64,000 nt of DNA from Parabacteroides distasonis (GTDB lineage: Bacteria; Bacteroidota; Bacteroidia; Bacteroidales; Tannerellaceae): positions 124,001 to 188,000 of the forward strand of contig SUXM01000001.1 in assembly GCA_015060925.1 (NCBI GenBank), read 5' to 3'. This document shows, piece by piece, positions 9,983 to 17,640 of this stretch. The position numbers and the translations under genes were made by a program. The notes beneath the pieces are model-generated. The model ran no database searches. It saw only the letters and a program-made list of their open reading frames with translations, and was not told where the DNA came from. Each line of letters begins with the position of its first letter. The stretch's first letter is position 1.

Positions 9983-10044
9983 AAAAAAGACAACTGACAA
10001 TTGAAATGATTTCTGTTGATATTCAATTGTTAGTTGTCTTTTCT
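9983..10044 (-). terminator. long hairpin terminator after tRNA-Thr
   Basis: AAAGACAACTGACAATTGAA (9986-10005) pairs with TTCAATTGTTAGTTGTCTTT (10022-10041) with a single G-T wobble, around a 16-base loop. Read on the minus strand it ends in a T-run, 5 nt after the tRNA 3' end. It would close the SRP RNA/tRNA-Thr transcript and separate it from the DUF4199 operon. Confidence 0.82.
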
Positions 10045-10048
10045 TTTG

Positions 10049-10122
10049 AGCCTCTTGTCGGATTCGAACCAACGACCCCGAGATTACAAATCACGTGCTC
10101 TGGCCAACTGAGCTAAAGAGGC
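10049..10122 (-). tRNA. tRNA-Thr (anticodon TGT)
   Basis: The minus strand folds as a cloverleaf: acceptor GCCTCTT/AAGAGGC, D-arm GCTC...GAGC, anticodon loop TTTGTAA with anticodon TGT, and T-arm with GGTTCGAATCC. The anticodon stem has one T-T mismatch. CCA is not encoded. It begins 4 nt after the SRP RNA on the same strand. Confidence 0.95.
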
Positions 10123-10126
10123 AGAT

Positions 10127-10222
10127 GGGTAAGCTGGCTACATCGCGCCGCTACAACCAAGTACCCTTGCTACGGTCAAGTCCTGGGGGATTCCGAGGGA
10201 GCTTGCCGTGTAGGACTTACCC
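10127..10222 (-). ncRNA. ffs: small bacterial SRP RNA (4.5S RNA)
   Basis: The roughly 96-nt minus-strand sequence closes with a perfect GGGTAAG/CTTACCC stem (10216-10222 with 10127-10133). It carries the conserved SRP core: CCCCCAGGAC, a TTGA tetraloop, and AGCAAGGGTA (plus coordinates 10162-10171), then the GATGTAGCC segment seen near the 3' end of 4.5S RNAs. It binds Ffh and guides inner-membrane proteins to SecYEG. It was recognised by conserved segments, not by a covariance search. Confidence 0.87.
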
Positions 10223-10227
10223 GGGTG

Positions 10228-10258
10228 CAAAGGTAGATATTATTTCTTATAATGCAAG
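10228..10258 (-). promoter_or_regulatory. promoter of SRP RNA / tRNA-Thr transcript
   Basis: On the minus strand, CTTG (10255-10258), a 19-base spacer and TACCTTTG (10228-10235) are followed about 5 nt later by the GGGTAAG start of the SRP RNA. This is a near-perfect Bacteroides promoter. Confidence 0.75.
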
Positions 10259-10483
10259 TGTTTTTTTGTTTTTATTTTTAATTCAAATGCTAATGGGTTG
10301 ATAATCTTTGGTTTTATGGAGTGTTAAAATATATAGAAAGGGTGAAAAATGATTTTGTTGCAAATATTTAGGGTGGTTTGTTGTTTTTTACATTGAACTT
10401 CCTCCTTAATGGTGCTATGGAAAACTTTAATAAAAAGCGGTGGATTGTGCTGAATCTCTTAAAGAATATTGGAAATAATCTTA

Positions 10484-10491
10484 TATATTTG
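10484..10491 (+). promoter_or_regulatory. -7 box of the PurF-like gene
   Basis: TATATTTG matches TAnnTTTG and lies 26 nt before the ATG at 10518. No convincing -33 element is present. Confidence 0.45.
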
Positions 10492-10517
10492 CGCACAAAT
10501 TCAAAATTTAAAAACAC

Positions 10518-11924
10518 ATGGGTGGTTTTTTCGGAACTATATCTAAGTCGTCCTGTGTAACAGATTTGTTTTATGGGACAGACTATAATTCTCATCTTGG
10601 GACTCGCCGTGGTGGTATGGCTACTTATAATGAAGAGTCCGGTTTTACTCGTTCCATTCATAATTTGGAAAGTTCTTATTTCCGTACTAAGTTCGAATCT
10701 TCTCTTTCTAAATTTGTCGGTAATTCAGGGATTGGTATCATCAGTGATACGGATGCACAGCCGATAGTCTTTAATTCTCACTTAGGTAAATTTGCCATAG
10801 TGACAGTTGCCAAGATCAATAACTTGGATGAATTGGAGCAGGAGTTATTGAATGCGAACATGCATTTCTCTGAATTAAGTTCGGGAAAAACTAATCAGAC
10901 GGAGTTGATAGCATTGTTGATTACGCAAGGTAAAGATTATGTTGAAGGAATAGAAAATGTCTTCAATCGAATCAAAGGATCTTGCTCAATGCTTTTGCTG
11001 ACGGAGGATGGTATAATCGTTGCCCGTGATAAATGGGGGCGTACGCCAATCGTTATAGGGAAGAAGGATGGAGCTTATGCGGCAACAAGTGAATCCAGCA
11101 GTTTGCCTAATTTGGGTTATGAAATAGATCGTTATGTAGGACCGGGAGAAATTCTCCGTATGCGTGCAGATGGCATTGAACAGATGCGTAAGCCAAATGA
11201 CAAGATGCAAGTTTGCTCATTCCTTTGGGTTTATTATGGATTTCCTGTTTCATGTTATGAGGGACGTAATGTAGAAGATGTACGTTTCCAAAGTGGTTAT
11301 AAGATGGGAAAGACCGATGAAAGTGATGTCGATTGTGTGTGTGGTATTCCTGATTCCGGAGTAGGAATGGCATTGGGGTATGCAGAAGGAAAAGGGGTTC
11401 CATATCATCGGGCAATTGCAAAATATACACCTACATGGCCTCGCAGTTTTACTCCGGCCAATCAGTCAATGCGTAATTTGGTCGCTAAGATGAAATTGAT
11501 ACCGAATCGTTCCATGTTAGAAGGCAAACGAATCTTGTTCTGTGATGATTCAATCGTTCGTGGTACTCAGTTACGTGATACGGCAAAGATCCTATATGAT
11601 TATGGCGCAAAAGAGGTACACATGCGTATTGCTTGTCCGCCTCTGATTTATAGTTGCCCGTTTGTTGGTTTTACCTCCTCAAAGTCTCCGATGGAGTTGA
11701 TTACTCGCCAGATTATTCAAGAATTGGAGGGAGATGGAGATAAGAATCTGGATAAGTATGCAACAACCGATTCTCCGGAATACAAGAAAATGGTAGGAAT
11801 GATTGCTGAACGTTTTGGTTTGAGTTCATTGAAGTATAACACATTGGAGATATTGATTGAAGCAATAGGTTTGCCTAAATGTAAAGTCTGTACGCATTGC
11901 TTTGACGGAAGCAGTAGCTTTTAA
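10518..11924 (+). CDS. amidophosphoribosyltransferase-like protein lacking the N-terminal nucleophile Cys
   Basis: This 468-residue protein is collinear with PurF: an Ntn-type glutaminase domain (residues 1-~230) and a PRPP-binding domain with the motif FCDDSIVRGTQ (Asp343, Asp344). Classical PurF starts Met-Cys, and the Cys is the glutaminase nucleophile. Here the protein starts MGGFFGTISKSSC, and an in-frame stop just upstream excludes a longer form. The four Fe-S cysteines of Bacillus-type PurF have counterparts: Cys233 (CSFLW), Cys380 (YSCPF) and the CKVCTHC tail (Cys455, Cys458, Cys461). This divergent PurF form seems usual in Bacteroidales as an extra copy. It could use ammonia, act on another amine or be regulatory. 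It stands alone, closed by its own terminator. Confidence 0.85.
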   Translation: MGGFFGTISKSSCVTDLFYGTDYNSHLGTRRGGMATYNEESGFTRSIHNLESSYFRTKFESSLSKFVGNSGIGIISDTDAQPIVFNSHLGKFAIVTVAKINNLDELEQELLNANMHFSELSSGKTNQTELIALLITQGKDYVEGIENVFNRIKGSCSMLLLTEDGIIVARDKWGRTPIVIGKKDGAYAATSESSSLPNLGYEIDRYVGPGEILRMRADGIEQMRKPNDKMQVCSFLWVYYGFPVSCYEGRNVEDVRFQSGYKMGKTDESDVDCVCGIPDSGVGMALGYAEGKGVPYHRAIAKYTPTWPRSFTPANQSMRNLVAKMKLIPNRSMLEGKRILFCDDSIVRGTQLRDTAKILYDYGAKEVHMRIACPPLIYSCPFVGFTSSKSPMELITRQIIQELEGDGDKNLDKYATTDSPEYKKMVGMIAERFGLSSLKYNTLEILIEAIGLPKCKVCTHCFDGSSSF

Positions 11925-11950
11925 TTTAAGAATAAATACATCATCTGTTA

Positions 11951-11987
11951 AGCAAGGATTTCGGAAAGGAGATCCTTGCTTTTTTTG
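11951..11987 (+). terminator. intrinsic terminator after the PurF-like gene
   Basis: AGCAAGGAT and ATCCTTGCT form a 9-bp stem followed by a run of seven T. Confidence 0.88.
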
Positions 11988-12217
11988 TCTCAAAAAATCT
12001 TGCCGATGAATTGGAAATTTTATGCTGATAGTTTTTTTATTGCCTGCCGAAGAGATTTTTACTGCATGGTGAGCGGTTAAAATTACATCCGATGTAGTTG
12101 GAACTTTCCTCCGATGTAAATGAAAATACCTCCGATGTAGTTGGGATTACTTTTATATGCTTTGTTTGAGAACTTTTGAATAAAAAATAACGAAAAGTTG
12201 TATTGATTTATAACTGA
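11988..12217. other. intergenic spacer between the PurF-like gene and pepT
   Basis: No ORF is supported here. The stretch holds a three-copy short repeat (12082-12150, listed separately) and otherwise AT-rich sequence leading to the pepT promoter. Confidence 0.6.
12082..12150 (+). repeat. three tandem 21-22 bp repeat units
   Basis: The core TCCGATGTA occurs at 12088, 12110 and 12131, spaced 22 and 21 bases apart. Each copy sits in a wider unit close to ATTACcTCCGATGTAgTTGG. The same unit occurs twice, in the opposite orientation, at 63339-63380. The spacing is close to two turns of B-DNA. Confidence 0.75.
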
Positions 12218-12249
12218 TTTGGTTGTTTGTTACAGATTGATTATATTTA
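12218..12249 (+). promoter_or_regulatory. probable pepT promoter
   Basis: TTTG (12218-12221), a 20-base spacer and TATATTTA (12242-12249, one base off TAnnTTTG) lie 27 nt before the pepT ATG. Confidence 0.5.
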
Positions 12250-12276
12250 GGGCTTGTAAAGTTTAATGATAAGCGT

Positions 12277-13497
12277 ATGACTGTAACAGATAGATTTTTG
12301 AAGTATGTAACGTTTGATACTCAATCAAGCGAAACTACCGGTACGACTCCAAGTACACCGGGTCAACGTGTGTTTGCTGAAGCATTGGTGAAAGAGTTGG
12401 AAGAGATCGGATTGGAAGATATTACGTTGGATGATAAGAGTTACTTGATGGCTACTTTGCCCGCCAACACTACGAAAGCAATCCCGACAATAGGCTTTAT
12501 CGCTCACTTGGATACCAGCCCTGATATGTCAGGTAAGGACGTACAACCTCGCATTGTGGCATACCAAGGCGGTGATATTGTTTTATGTGAAGAGGAAAAT
12601 ATCGTCCTTTCACCTCAGATGTTTCCCGAACTAAATGACTATGTAGGCCAAGATATTATTGTGACAAACGGTAAGACTTTGTTGGGAGCAGACGATAAAG
12701 GCGGAGTAGCCGCTATCATGGCTGCGATGAAATATTTGAAAGATCATCCTAAAATCGAACATGGTAAGATTCGTGTCAGCTTCACTCCGGATGAGGAGAT
12801 TGGGGCAGGTGCTGATTATTTCGATGTAGAAAAGTTTGGATGCGATTGGGCTTATACCATTGATGGCGGACAGATTGGTGAGTTGGAGTATGAAAACTTT
12901 AATGCTGCCGCAGCAAAGGTCTCTTTCAAAGGATTGAATGTTCATCCGGGATATGCTAAAGATAAGATGATTAATGCCTCTTTGCTTGCTCTTGAATTGG
13001 CTTCTTGGTTGCCGGCAACACAACGTCCTGAACATACGACCGGTTATGAAGGATTTTTCCATTTGACCGGAATGAATGGTACGGTGGAAGAGGCATCTCT
13101 TTCCTATATTATCCGTGACCATGACCGTGCCGCTTTCGAAGAAAAGAAGGTTTTGTTACAGGAGTTGGTGAACAAGATGAACGAAAAACATCCGGGATGT
13201 GTTACTTTGGAAGTACGTGATCAATATTATAATATGCGTGAGGTAGTGGAACCAAAGCAATACATCATTGATTTGGCTTTTGAAGCGATGAAAGCTTGCG
13301 AAGTAACTCCGTTGGTGAAACCAATCCGTGGCGGTACGGATGGTGCACGTCTGTCGTTCATGGGATTACCTTGCCCCAATATCTTTGCCGGTGGCTTGAA
13401 TTTCCATGGACGTTATGAATTCCTTCCTGTGCTTTCATTAGAAAAGAGCATGGAGACAGTGATCAATATTGCCGTATTATTAGCACAGAAATCATAA
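12277..13497 (+). CDS. pepT: peptidase T (tripeptide aminopeptidase)
   Basis: This 406-residue M20-family metallopeptidase has all the zinc-site motifs: [10 protein letters not shown] (His77, catalytic Asp79), LLGADDKGG (bridging Asp139), TPDEEIG (general base Glu173, Glu174), and [10 protein letters not shown] near the C-terminus. PepT removes N-terminal residues from tripeptides in the cytoplasm. It is followed after 17 nt by gcvT, so the two are probably cotranscribed, although the functions are only loosely linked through glycine-containing peptides. Confidence 0.95.
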   Translation: MTVTDRFLKYVTFDTQSSETTGTTPSTPGQRVFAEALVKELEEIGLEDITLDDKSYLMATLPANTTKAIPTIGFIAHLDTSPDMSGKDVQPRIVAYQGGDIVLCEEENIVLSPQMFPELNDYVGQDIIVTNGKTLLGADDKGGVAAIMAAMKYLKDHPKIEHGKIRVSFTPDEEIGAGADYFDVEKFGCDWAYTIDGGQIGELEYENFNAAAAKVSFKGLNVHPGYAKDKMINASLLALELASWLPATQRPEHTTGYEGFFHLTGMNGTVEEASLSYIIRDHDRAAFEEKKVLLQELVNKMNEKHPGCVTLEVRDQYYNMREVVEPKQYIIDLAFEAMKACEVTPLVKPIRGGTDGARLSFMGLPCPNIFAGGLNFHGRYEFLPVLSLEKSMETVINIAVLLAQKS

Positions 13498-13514
13498 ATT
13501 TTAAATCATATAGC

Positions 13515-14600
13515 ATGAAAACAACTCCCTTTACAGATGTGCATATTGCATTGGGTGCGAAGATGCATGAGTTTGCCGGTTTCAATATGCCAATTGAATA
13601 TTCCGGTATTATCGATGAACACATGACGGTAGTCAACGGTGTGGGGGTATTCGATGTCTCTCACATGGGTGAATTTTGGGTGAAAGGTCCGAATGCATTG
13701 GCTTTTATCCAAGGGATTACTTCTAATGATGCTTCCAACTTGCCGCTTGGTAAAGCTCAATATACCTGTTTCCCGAATGAAGAGGGGGGAATCGTGGACG
13801 ATTTGTTAGTCTATCATTACGAACCGGAAAAATATCTGTTGGTGGTGAACGCCGGTAATATTGATAAAGACTGGGATTGGTGTGTGAGCCATAATAGTGT
13901 GGGAGCAGAGTTGGAAAACTCTTCGGCACGTACCGGCCAGTTGGCTATCCAAGGACCGAAAGCAACTGAGGTGTTGCAACGCCTTACTCCGGTTGATTTG
14001 TCGGCTATTCCTTATTATGCCTTTACAACAGGTGAATTTGCCGGATGTAAAGAGGTAATCATTTCTAATACCGGTTATACCGGAGCCGGTGGTTTTGAAC
14101 TGTATTTCCATTTGGAAGATGCCATGACAATTTGGAATGCGATATTTGAGGCAGGCAAACCGGAAGGTATCAAGCCGATCGGTTTGGGTGCACGTGATAC
14201 GTTGCGTTTGGAAATGGGCTTCTGTCTGTATGGAAATGATTTGGATGATACGACTTCCCCGATTGAAGCCGGTTTGGGTTGGATTACCAAGTTTGTAGAA
14301 GGAAAGAACTTCACCAACCGTGAAGCGTTGGAACGTCAGAAGAAAGAGGGTGTCGCTCGTAAATTATGCGCATTCGAATTGGTTGATAAAGGTATTCCTC
14401 GCCATGGTTATGAAATAGCAGATGCTGATGGTAATATCATAGGTGTGGTTACTTCCGGAACGATGTCACCGGTATTAAAGAAAGGTATCGGTATGGGATA
14501 TGTGAAGACTGAGTTTGCTAAAGTAGGCTCTGAAATCTTTATTAAGGTGCGTAACCGCAATTTGAAGGCTCAAGTGGTCAAAGCACCTTTCCGTAAATAA
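13515..14600 (+). CDS. gcvT: glycine cleavage system T-protein (aminomethyltransferase)
   Basis: This 361-residue protein has the GcvT layout: N-terminal THF-binding folate domain ([21 protein letters not shown]) and C-terminal barrel ([39 protein letters not shown]). It transfers the methylene group from the aminomethyl-lipoyl H-protein to tetrahydrofolate and releases ammonia. Genes for GcvH and GcvP are not in the window. Confidence 0.95.
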   Translation: MKTTPFTDVHIALGAKMHEFAGFNMPIEYSGIIDEHMTVVNGVGVFDVSHMGEFWVKGPNALAFIQGITSNDASNLPLGKAQYTCFPNEEGGIVDDLLVYHYEPEKYLLVVNAGNIDKDWDWCVSHNSVGAELENSSARTGQLAIQGPKATEVLQRLTPVDLSAIPYYAFTTGEFAGCKEVIISNTGYTGAGGFELYFHLEDAMTIWNAIFEAGKPEGIKPIGLGARDTLRLEMGFCLYGNDLDDTTSPIEAGLGWITKFVEGKNFTNREALERQKKEGVARKLCAFELVDKGIPRHGYEIADADGNIIGVVTSGTMSPVLKKGIGMGYVKTEFAKVGSEIFIKVRNRNLKAQVVKAPFRK

Positions 14601-14660
14601 AAAATTATTTGATAAAAGATAATTTAGAAGCCCTGTCTGTCAAGGATGGGGCTTTTGTTG

Positions 14661-14668
14661 TATCTTTG
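14661..14668 (+). promoter_or_regulatory. -7 box of the BASS-like transporter gene
   Basis: TATCTTTG matches TAnnTTTG, 26 nt before the ATG at 14694. The in-frame ATG at 14646 is upstream of this box, which favours 14694 as the true start. Confidence 0.5.
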
Positions 14669-14693
14669 CCAACCAAAAATAAAGGCAGGAATT

Positions 14694-15644
14694 ATGTTGA
14701 CTTTCTTGAAGAATTGGACGTTGCCTATTGCGATGTTGGCAGGTGTCGTGGCGTATCTCCTTTTTGCAAATGTGGAGTTATTGGAACCAACCAAACCATT
14801 TGTTCGTAGTTTTGTCTCTTATTTGACACCGTTATTAATCTTTTTACAGTTGTTACTTACCTTTTGTAAGATAGAACCCCGTGAATTAATCCCGACATTG
14901 TGGCATGGATGGTTACTCTTGTTCCAGTTCCTTTCAGCCTCTCTGCTTGCGGCCTTGCTTATTTTTTTACAGATGGGAGGTGCTTATAAGGAGGTATTTG
15001 AGGGAGCGATGGTTTGTTTGATTTGCCCAACAGCAACAGCGGCGGCCGTTATCACCGGAAAGTTGGGGGGGAGTGCTTCCAGTTTGACCACTTATACATT
15101 ATTGTCCAATCTATTGGCTGCAATCGTTGTCCCATTGATGTTCCCATTGGTCGAACCTCATGCAGATATGAGTTTCTTTGTGGCTTTCCTGAAGATCTTG
15201 AGCAAAGTGTTCCCTTTGTTACTTTGTCCTTTCTTCTTAGCCATGTTGTTCCGCTATTGTTTACCAAAGATTCATCGGGTTTTGTTGGAATTTAAAGATA
15301 TGGCCTTTTATCTGTGGAGCATTGCTTTGATGATTGTGACCGGTCAGACGGTCAAATCTTTGATTGAGAGTGATGCGGCAGTAGGGGTTAAGGTCTCTAT
15401 AGCTTTGGCAGGCTTGGTGACATGTGCTATACAATTTTATTTAGGAAAACGGATTGGGTCTCGCTATGATGACCGTATCAGTGCCGGACAAGCTTTAGGA
15501 CAAAAAAATACTGTACTTGCCATTTGGATGGCATATACCTACTTGGATCCACTCTCTTCTGTGGCACCCGGTTCATACGTGCTCTGGCAAAACATCTTTA
15601 ATAGTTACCAATTGTGGAAGAAACGGAAGAAAGAATCATGTTGA
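14694..15644 (+). CDS. bile acid:Na+ symporter-like membrane transporter
   Basis: This 316-residue protein is very hydrophobic, with about ten predicted helices. The segment LICPTATAAAVITGKLGGSA, with a helix-breaking proline, and the later GQALGQKNTVLAIWMAY segment resemble the paired broken helices of the BASS (SBF) fold. A cation-coupled organic anion carrier is therefore likely, but the substrate is not known. Start 14694 is chosen from the -7 box position. The gene is monocistronic or reads into the DUF695 gene 59 nt downstream. Confidence 0.65.
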   Translation: MLTFLKNWTLPIAMLAGVVAYLLFANVELLEPTKPFVRSFVSYLTPLLIFLQLLLTFCKIEPRELIPTLWHGWLLLFQFLSASLLAALLIFLQMGGAYKEVFEGAMVCLICPTATAAAVITGKLGGSASSLTTYTLLSNLLAAIVVPLMFPLVEPHADMSFFVAFLKILSKVFPLLLCPFFLAMLFRYCLPKIHRVLLEFKDMAFYLWSIALMIVTGQTVKSLIESDAAVGVKVSIALAGLVTCAIQFYLGKRIGSRYDDRISAGQALGQKNTVLAIWMAYTYLDPLSSVAPGSYVLWQNIFNSYQLWKKRKKESC

Positions 15645-15670
15645 ACTATTTCTTTCTCATGAGAAATCGT

Positions 15671-15678
15671 TATTTTTG
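15671..15678 (+). promoter_or_regulatory. -7 box of the DUF695 gene
   Basis: TATTTTTG fits TAnnTTTG and lies 25 nt before the ATG at 15704. No clear -33 element is seen. Confidence 0.42.
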
Positions 15679-15703
15679 TGAAAAGTAATAAACAAATGAA
15701 GCT

Positions 15704-16141
15704 ATGAGATTAAGTAACGAATGGTTTACCGCTCTTTCAGAAAATGAAACAGGACAATTGGTTACTGTTTCCGGTCGTGATGAACTTACAGAGTTTGTGC
15801 AATCCGGCAAGTTCAAGGAACGTGTAGAGATTACTTGGAAATATGAGGGGGATGAGAAGGGAATGCCCTCTGAATCCTTGGCTGAGCAGATGGAAGAGGT
15901 ACAGGAAACTTTACGTAAAGCCATGGAAAAGGATAAACTGTCTATTTTGACAGGTATTTATACCGGAGGAGGAGAGAAGATTTGGATATTCTATACACGT
16001 ACAGTTCGTGTTTTTGGGGAACGGTTGAATGAAGCATTGGCCTCTTTTGAACTATTACCTATCTCTATTTATACAGAAGTGGATACTGCTTGGGAAGAGT
16101 ATTTGGATATGTATGAGATGAAAGAGTGGGCGGTTGATTGA
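15704..16141 (+). CDS. DUF695 domain protein
   Basis: This 145-residue soluble protein matches the DUF695 pattern: the early LSNEWFTALSENETG, ITWKYEGDEKGMPS and the late IYTEVDTAWEEYLDMYE segments. No catalytic motif, signal peptide or membrane helix is seen. Family members elsewhere occur alone or fused to regulator-of-ribonuclease-like domains. The function is unknown. Confidence 0.72.
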   Translation: MRLSNEWFTALSENETGQLVTVSGRDELTEFVQSGKFKERVEITWKYEGDEKGMPSESLAEQMEEVQETLRKAMEKDKLSILTGIYTGGGEKIWIFYTRTVRVFGERLNEALASFELLPISIYTEVDTAWEEYLDMYEMKEWAVD

Positions 16142-16148
16142 AAAAATA

Positions 16149-16182
16149 AAGGGACTATCCAAGCAGCAGATAGTCCCTTAAA
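16149..16182 (+). terminator. intrinsic terminator after the DUF695 gene
   Basis: AAGGGACTATC and GATAGTCCCTT form a perfect 11-bp stem with a 9-base loop. The downstream T-tract is poor, so it may act as a 3' stabiliser as much as a terminator. Confidence 0.65.
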
Positions 16183-16272
16183 AGTGTTTAATTATCAGAT
16201 ATTGTTATTGCAGCCTGACTAAATTTGATTTCATAGATAAAACAATAAAAGAAGAAAAAGGTTTAGGAAAAC

Positions 16273-16308
16273 ATAAAAAAAGCTCACCTTTTATCAAGAT
16301 GAGCTTTT
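16273..16308 (-). terminator. terminator of the threonine operon
   Basis: On the minus strand AAAAGCTCA and TGAGCTTTT form a stem followed by a T-run, 19 nt after the thrC stop codon. Confidence 0.8.
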
Positions 16309-16326
16309 GTGTCTGTTGAAATTTAT

Positions 16327-17640
16327 TTACTGTTGCATTAAATATTGTTTGAAATCCTCAAAGTCTTTGTTAAGTTCAATACTTTGTTTCTCTCCCTGCA
16401 TAAAAGCTTTAAGTTTTTCCGGAATTTCGATATCTGCTTCTAAGATTGTATCTACAGTCCCTTTGAATTTGGCCGGGTGAGCTGTCTCCAAGAATACCCC
16501 GGTTTCATTCTGTGTGAGTTGATTGTCAAGCAACGCTTGATAGCCACATGCACCGTGTGGATCCAAGATATATCCGGTTTGCTTATAGGTTTGCTTCATT
16601 GTTTCACCTATCTCTTCATCTGTGAAGCGGTAACCGCTAATCAATTCGCATATTGCTTGGTGAGTGTCCTCTTTTGAACTGAACAGATCCAAGATACGGG
16701 CAAAATTACTTGGGTTACCTACATCCATGGCATTTGCAATCGTTGGTACGGATGGACGAGGTGTATAAACTGCTGTTTGGAGATATTCCAAGAAGACATC
16801 ATTACGGTTATTTGCTGCGATGAAACGTTTGATAGGCAACCCCATCCAATAGGCAAAGATACCAGCTGTAATATTTCCGAAGTTACCGCTTGGTACGGAT
16901 ACAACCAACTCGTCTGCTTTTCCGATTCTGTCTAATTGCGCATATGCATTGAAGTAGTAAAAAGACTGGGGTAGGAAACGAGCTACATTGATTGAGTTTG
17001 CAGAAGTCAGTTTCATGTGCTGATTCAACTCCTCATCCATGAATGCTGATTTAACTAAGGCTTGGCAGTCATCAAATGTTCCATCTATTTCCAAGGCTGT
17101 GATGTTCTGGCCTAATGTGGTAAATTGACATTCCTGAATCGGGCTGACTTTACCTTTGGGATAAAGAACATATACATGGATACCGGGTACTCCCAAGAAA
17201 CCATTGGCTACCGCACTACCTGTATCTCCGGAGGTGGCAACCAATACGTTTACCTGTTTCAAACCCTCTTTCTTGATGAAGTAACCTAACAGGCGTGCCA
17301 TGAAACGTGCCCCTACATCTTTGAATGCTAATGTAGGTCCATGGAAAAGTTCCAAGCTGTATATGTTATCATGAACATTGACGACAGGAGTGTCGAATGC
17401 CAATGTATCTTTCACTATTTCATTAAGAGTATCAGCCTCAATGTCTTCCCCAAAGAATGCTTGGGCAACAAGACAAGCAATTTCGTGGAATGATTTGTTT
17501 TTTAAATCAGCGATGACCTCTTTATCTATCGGTTTGATATATTCCGGCATGTATAGCCCTTTGTCACTCGCAAGCCCTTTTACGACTGCTTCTTCTAAAG
17601 TTGCGTATGGCGCTTGTTTGTTGGTACTGTAATATCTCAT
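16327..17640 (-). CDS. thrC: threonine synthase
   Basis: This 437-residue PLP enzyme has the Schiff-base lysine in HGPTLAFKDVGAR (Lys107) and the phosphate-cradle segment ATSGDTGSAVANGF. It converts O-phosphohomoserine to threonine. It is the last gene of the operon thrA, iPGM-like, thrC. Its start overlaps the end of the iPGM-like gene by 4 nt, so the two are translationally coupled. Confidence 0.96.
   Translation of the reverse strand: MRYYSTNKQAPYATLEEAVVKGLASDKGLYMPEYIKPIDKEVIADLKNKSFHEIACLVAQAFFGEDIEADTLNEIVKDTLAFDTPVVNVHDNIYSLELFHGPTLAFKDVGARFMARLLGYFIKKEGLKQVNVLVATSGDTGSAVANGFLGVPGIHVYVLYPKGKVSPIQECQFTTLGQNITALEIDGTFDDCQALVKSAFMDEELNQHMKLTSANSINVARFLPQSFYYFNAYAQLDRIGKADELVVSVPSGNFGNITAGIFAYWMGLPIKRFIAANNRNDVFLEYLQTAVYTPRPSVPTIANAMDVGNPSNFARILDLFSSKEDTHQAICELISGYRFTDEEIGETMKQTYKQTGYILDPHGACGYQALLDNQLTQNETGVFLETAHPAKFKGTVDTILEADIEIPEKLKAFMQGEKQSIELNKDFEDFKQYLMQQ

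Noticed and set aside
10049-10122. tRNA-Thr as a pseudogene because of the T-T pair in the anticodon stem
   Set aside because: All other stems and conserved loop bases are intact, and a single mismatch at this place is tolerated in tRNAs.
10095-10301. 68-codon open frame on the plus strand
   Set aside because: It lies across the tRNA-Thr and SRP RNA genes and their promoter; RNA structure explains the conservation.
12082-12150. CRISPR-like array
   Set aside because: Only three 21-22 bp units without variable spacers, and no cas genes in the window.
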